This document shows positions 61,745-64,000 of a stretch of DNA of 64,000 nucleotides, piece after piece. The notes under the pieces were generated by a model. That model saw nothing but the letters and a program-made list of their open reading frames with translations, was not told the DNA's origin and ran no database searches. The position numbers were made by a program, and so were the translations under genes. Each line of letters starts with the position of its first letter. Within the stretch, counting starts at the first letter, position 1. This DNA comes from Asaia bogorensis (lineage in GTDB: Bacteria > Pseudomonadota > Alphaproteobacteria > CACIAM-22H2): assembly GCA_945901855.1 (NCBI GenBank), contig CAMDLT010000012.1, positions 25,428 to 89,427 on the forward strand. Reading direction: 5' to 3'.

Positions 61745-62785
61745 TCAAGCGGCAAGCCAGGCGACGGCATCGCTGTCGCCGGACAGAAAACAGGCGCAGC
61801 CGACCGCAGGCAGCGTCTCGCTGGTCGGTCGGATGACGCGGATGGTGGTGTTCGCTGCCTCGACCGCGATGTCGTAGAAATCGCCGAGATACGCGATCTC
61901 GCGCACCACGCCGCTCGCCATGAAACGGCCGGGGCACAGGCCCGCGCTCAAGGTCAGCCGCGCCGCGCGCAGCACGATGTGCGTCGCATCGTCCGGCAGG
62001 TCGTCGCCGACGGCGCAGCGCGCACCGCCCGGCAGCGCAAAAACCCCGCCCGCTCGCGCGCCCGCAACGACAGTGCGCGCGCCCAAAAACTCGGCCGTGA
62101 AGCCGTGGCGCGGCGCGTCGCACAGTTCCTTGGGGCTTGCGACCTCGACCAGCCGGCCATGGTCCATCACCGCGATACGGTCCGACATGGCAAGCGCTTC
62201 GGCCTGGTCGTGGGTGACGAACACGGTCGTGATCCCCAGCCGTCGCTGGAGGGCGCGAATTTCGCCGCGCATCTGGCCGCGCAAGGCGGCATCCAGATTG
62301 GACAAGGGTTCGTCGAGCAGCAGCAGATCGGGTTCGATCACCAGGGCGCGCGCCAGCGCCACGCGCTGCTGCTGGCCGCCGGAAAGCTGGGCGGGGAAGC
62401 GCGTCGCCAGCGCCCCCAGGCCCACAAGATCGAGCGCCTGTGCTGCGCGCTTGGCGCGCACGGCGGATTCGACATGGCGCATTTTGAGGCCGAAAGCGAT
62501 ATTGTCGGCCACGCTCAGATGCGGAAACAGCGCGTAGTTCTGGAAGACGTAGCCGATATTGCGTTTGTGCGGCGGCACCTGTTGGATCTCGTTGCCCGCC
62601 AGCCGAATGGTGCCGCTCGAGGGCGCAACGAAGCCTGCAATCATGCGCAAGGTCGTGGTTTTGCCGCAGCCCGACGGGCCCAGAATGGACAGAAATTCGC
62701 CCTTCTCGGCGGTAAGGCCCAGATCCGCCACGACCGTATTTTTGCCGTAGCGCGCGCCGAGCGCTGCAAGTTCAAGAAAAGCCAT
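61745..62785 (-). CDS. ABC transporter ATPase (PotA-like)
   Basis: A 346-residue nucleotide-binding protein: Walker A GPSGCGKTT, Q-loop VFQNYALFPHLSV, signature LSGGQQQRVALAR, Walker B LLLLDEPLSNLD and H-loop VTHDQAEAL, followed by a C-terminal TOBE-like regulatory domain (from about residue 250). First gene of the operon; ATG at 62785 has an AAGAGA upstream. Energises the PotBC-type permease. Confidence 0.93.
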   Translation of the reverse strand: MAFLELAALGARYGKNTVVADLGLTAEKGEFLSILGPSGCGKTTTLRMIAGFVAPSSGTIRLAGNEIQQVPPHKRNIGYVFQNYALFPHLSVADNIAFGLKMRHVESAVRAKRAAQALDLVGLGALATRFPAQLSGGQQQRVALARALVIEPDLLLLDEPLSNLDAALRGQMRGEIRALQRRLGITTVFVTHDQAEALAMSDRIAVMDHGRLVEVASPKELCDAPRHGFTAEFLGARTVVAGARAGGVFALPGGARCAVGDDLPDDATHIVLRAARLTLSAGLCPGRFMASGVVREIAYLGDFYDIAVEAANTTIRVIRPTSETLPAVGCACFLSGDSDAVAWLAA

Positions 62786-62951
62786 TCTCTTTTGTATTCT
62801 CCAGACAGTCGCCACGGCAAGCCGCGGTGCCTTTATGCCAGCAAGCCTTGTGCCACCGCGCGCTGTCGCAGAATTTTGGCCGAACCGTCACGGCCTCGCA
62901 ACGCGACGCGCGCAGCCTTGTCGCTCTAAAGCCCCGTTCTGGAGAATCGAT

Positions 62952-63857
62952 ATGGCCCCGCGCTTTGCAGCCCTGTTTGCCTTTGTTTTGGCGCTCGCGG
63001 CCGGTCCCGCCTTCGCGCAAGCCGATTGGCGTGCCTCGTTCAAAGAACTTCGTTTTGGCATCACGAGCGCCGAGAACGAGGCCGATACGCTCGTGCGCTT
63101 CGATGCGTTCGCATCTTATATGCGCGCCAAACTGGGCGTACCCGTCACGGTGCGGCGCGGCAGCGATTATGCCGCCGTCGTCGAAGCGCTGGCCGCGCGC
63201 CAGGTCGAATTCGCGCGCATGGGGCCGGCTGCCTATGCCCGCGCGGTGCAATTGATGGGCGACGACATTTTGCCGCTCGCCAAGGACATGGATCTCGACG
63301 GTTCGGTCGGCTACCACTCGGTCGTCGTAGTGCGCGCGGATGCGCCCTATCGAAGCCTTGCCGATCTCAAGGGCAAGACGCTGGCGTTTGCCGATCCCAA
63401 CTCGGCCTCGGGCTTCGTGGCGCCAAGCTATTTCATGGCCAAAGAAGGCGTCGTGCCCGCGCGCCATTTCGGCCGCACCGGGTTTGCGGGCAACCACGAA
63501 ACCGGCGTGCTGGCGGTGGTTGCCAACCAGTACGATGCGGCCGCCACGTGGTGGAACAATGCCGCGCGCAGCAACATCACGCGCATGGAAGAAAAGAAGA
63601 TGATCCCGGGCGGCGCCGTGCGCATCGTGTGGACCTCGCCGATGATCCCCAACTCGCCGTGGGTCGCGCGCAAATTGCCCGACGATCTGCTCGCGGCCTT
63701 TCGTGCGGCCGTTCTGGCCATGCCAACCGACGCGCCCGACGTGTGGAAGGGCCTGGTCGACGGCAAAATGTTGAAGCCCGTCGTGGCCGAGCGGCGCGAA
63801 TACGACGACATGGTCCGCATGATCGAGGAAAACCAGCGCAGCCGACGCGGGCTCTAG
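62952..63857 (+). CDS. phnD: Phosphate/phosphonate-type ABC transporter substrate-binding protein (PhnD family)
   Basis: A 301-residue periplasmic binding protein with a Sec signal ending at AFAQA. FGITSAENEADTLVRFDAF, RRGSDYAAVVEALAARQVEFARMGPAAYA and FADPNSASGFVAPSYFM match the PhnD/PtxB group that binds phosphonates or phosphite. GGAG 7 nt before the ATG. No phnC or phnE partner genes are visible. Its stop codon TAG is at the very boundary of an IS630-like element. Confidence 0.88.
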   Translation: MAPRFAALFAFVLALAAGPAFAQADWRASFKELRFGITSAENEADTLVRFDAFASYMRAKLGVPVTVRRGSDYAAVVEALAARQVEFARMGPAAYARAVQLMGDDILPLAKDMDLDGSVGYHSVVVVRADAPYRSLADLKGKTLAFADPNSASGFVAPSYFMAKEGVVPARHFGRTGFAGNHETGVLAVVANQYDAAATWWNNAARSNITRMEEKKMIPGGAVRIVWTSPMIPNSPWVARKLPDDLLAAFRAAVLAMPTDAPDVWKGLVDGKMLKPVVAERREYDDMVRMIEENQRSRRGL

Positions 63858-64000
63858 AGCAAATTCCGAGCTGAAGGAATCGCAGGGGATTCCCAACTGC
63901 CGCGAATTGTGATTCAAGCTTTGTACTGGAGTGGAGGCCAGTACGGATGGCGCGATCACTTTCTCAGGATTTGCGGTCTCGTGTTGTGGCGGCGGTTGCG
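63858..64000 (+). mobile_element. IS630-family insertion sequence, left end, truncated by the window edge
   Basis: Downstream of phnD the sequence changes to a leader with short inverted repeats (GGAATC/GATTCC at 63876-63881 and 63888-63893; GTACTGG/CCAGTAC at 63923-63929 and 63938-63944) and then a transposase start. A TA dinucleotide, the usual IS630 target, is at 63855-63856. The exact terminal inverted repeat cannot be confirmed because the right end is outside the window. Confidence 0.7.
63947..64000 (+). CDS. IS630-family transposase, N-terminal fragment
   Basis: Eighteen residues are visible: MARSLSQDLRSRVVAAVA. This is the typical first helix of the helix-turn-helix of IS630 transposases. 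GGAGG lies 9 to 14 nt upstream of the ATG, within the loop of a 7-bp stem (63923-63944), which could limit translation. The DDE catalytic domain is outside the window. Confidence 0.75.
   Translation, partial: MARSLSQDLRSRVVAAVA

Overview
This is a GC-rich (by eye roughly 62-66%), densely packed chromosomal segment of a Gram-negative alphaproteobacterium. The support is: ffs-dnaX-ybaB-recR synteny, a glnK-amtB pair behind sigma54-type sites, MsbA and ADP-heptose (GmhA/HldE) genes for lipopolysaccharide, a PAS_5 protein, a SapC-family protein, and MeaB plus malyl-CoA-lyase-type genes typical of the ethylmalonyl-CoA pathway. A Rhodospirillales-like organism is my best guess; the assignment is inference.

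Layout. 1-2594: 3' part of a 5'-nucleotidase and a phytase-esterase-like exported protein. 2622-8188: rpmB, the overlapping accA-meaB pair, an orphan AAA ATPase with an AT-rich promoter, a malyl-CoA lyase and an alpha/beta hydrolase. 8279-16082: a branched-chain-amino-acid-type (Liv) ABC cluster led by an acyl-CoA synthetase (acs-livG-livH-livM), a cytochrome c gene, then livK and livF. 16052-21101: TPR protein and NudC on the minus strand, then SRP RNA, dnaX, ybaB and recR. 21120-25950: hybrid histidine kinase, PAS_5 protein, deoxyinosine glycosylase, UbiH-type hydroxylase. 26120-28068: glnK and amtB. 28126-32591: MsbA-type exporter with a glycosyltransferase, then a DapC-type aminotransferase. 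32601-36391: ftsK followed by a low-GC two-gene module (unknown protein plus DUF1828 protein) bracketed by a 14-bp near-perfect direct repeat. 36474-40592: tripartite tricarboxylate transporter tctCBA and a TerC/Alx-type membrane protein. 40636-42972: small baeRF-like protein, class I glutamine amidotransferase, exonuclease III. 42939-46631: methyltransferase, cNMP-binding protein and a very unusual ABC-exporter-like protein with a degenerate nucleotide-binding domain. 46833-54304: glycosyltransferase, then a six-gene overlapping operon for heptose synthesis and surface glycan assembly. 54421-58571: VWA-like DUF1194 protein, SapC-family protein, hydrolase, peptide-type binding protein. 58647-63857: small protein, a PotABCD-like ABC importer, a PhnD-type binding protein. 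63858-64000: left end of an IS630-family insertion sequence, cut by the window edge.

Most of the window is housekeeping and transport. The two places that look like little-described biology are the ftsK-3'-end module (35023-36403) and the pseudo-ATPase ABC protein with its cNMP-binding partner (42939-46631). I saw no tRNA, rRNA or CRISPR array.
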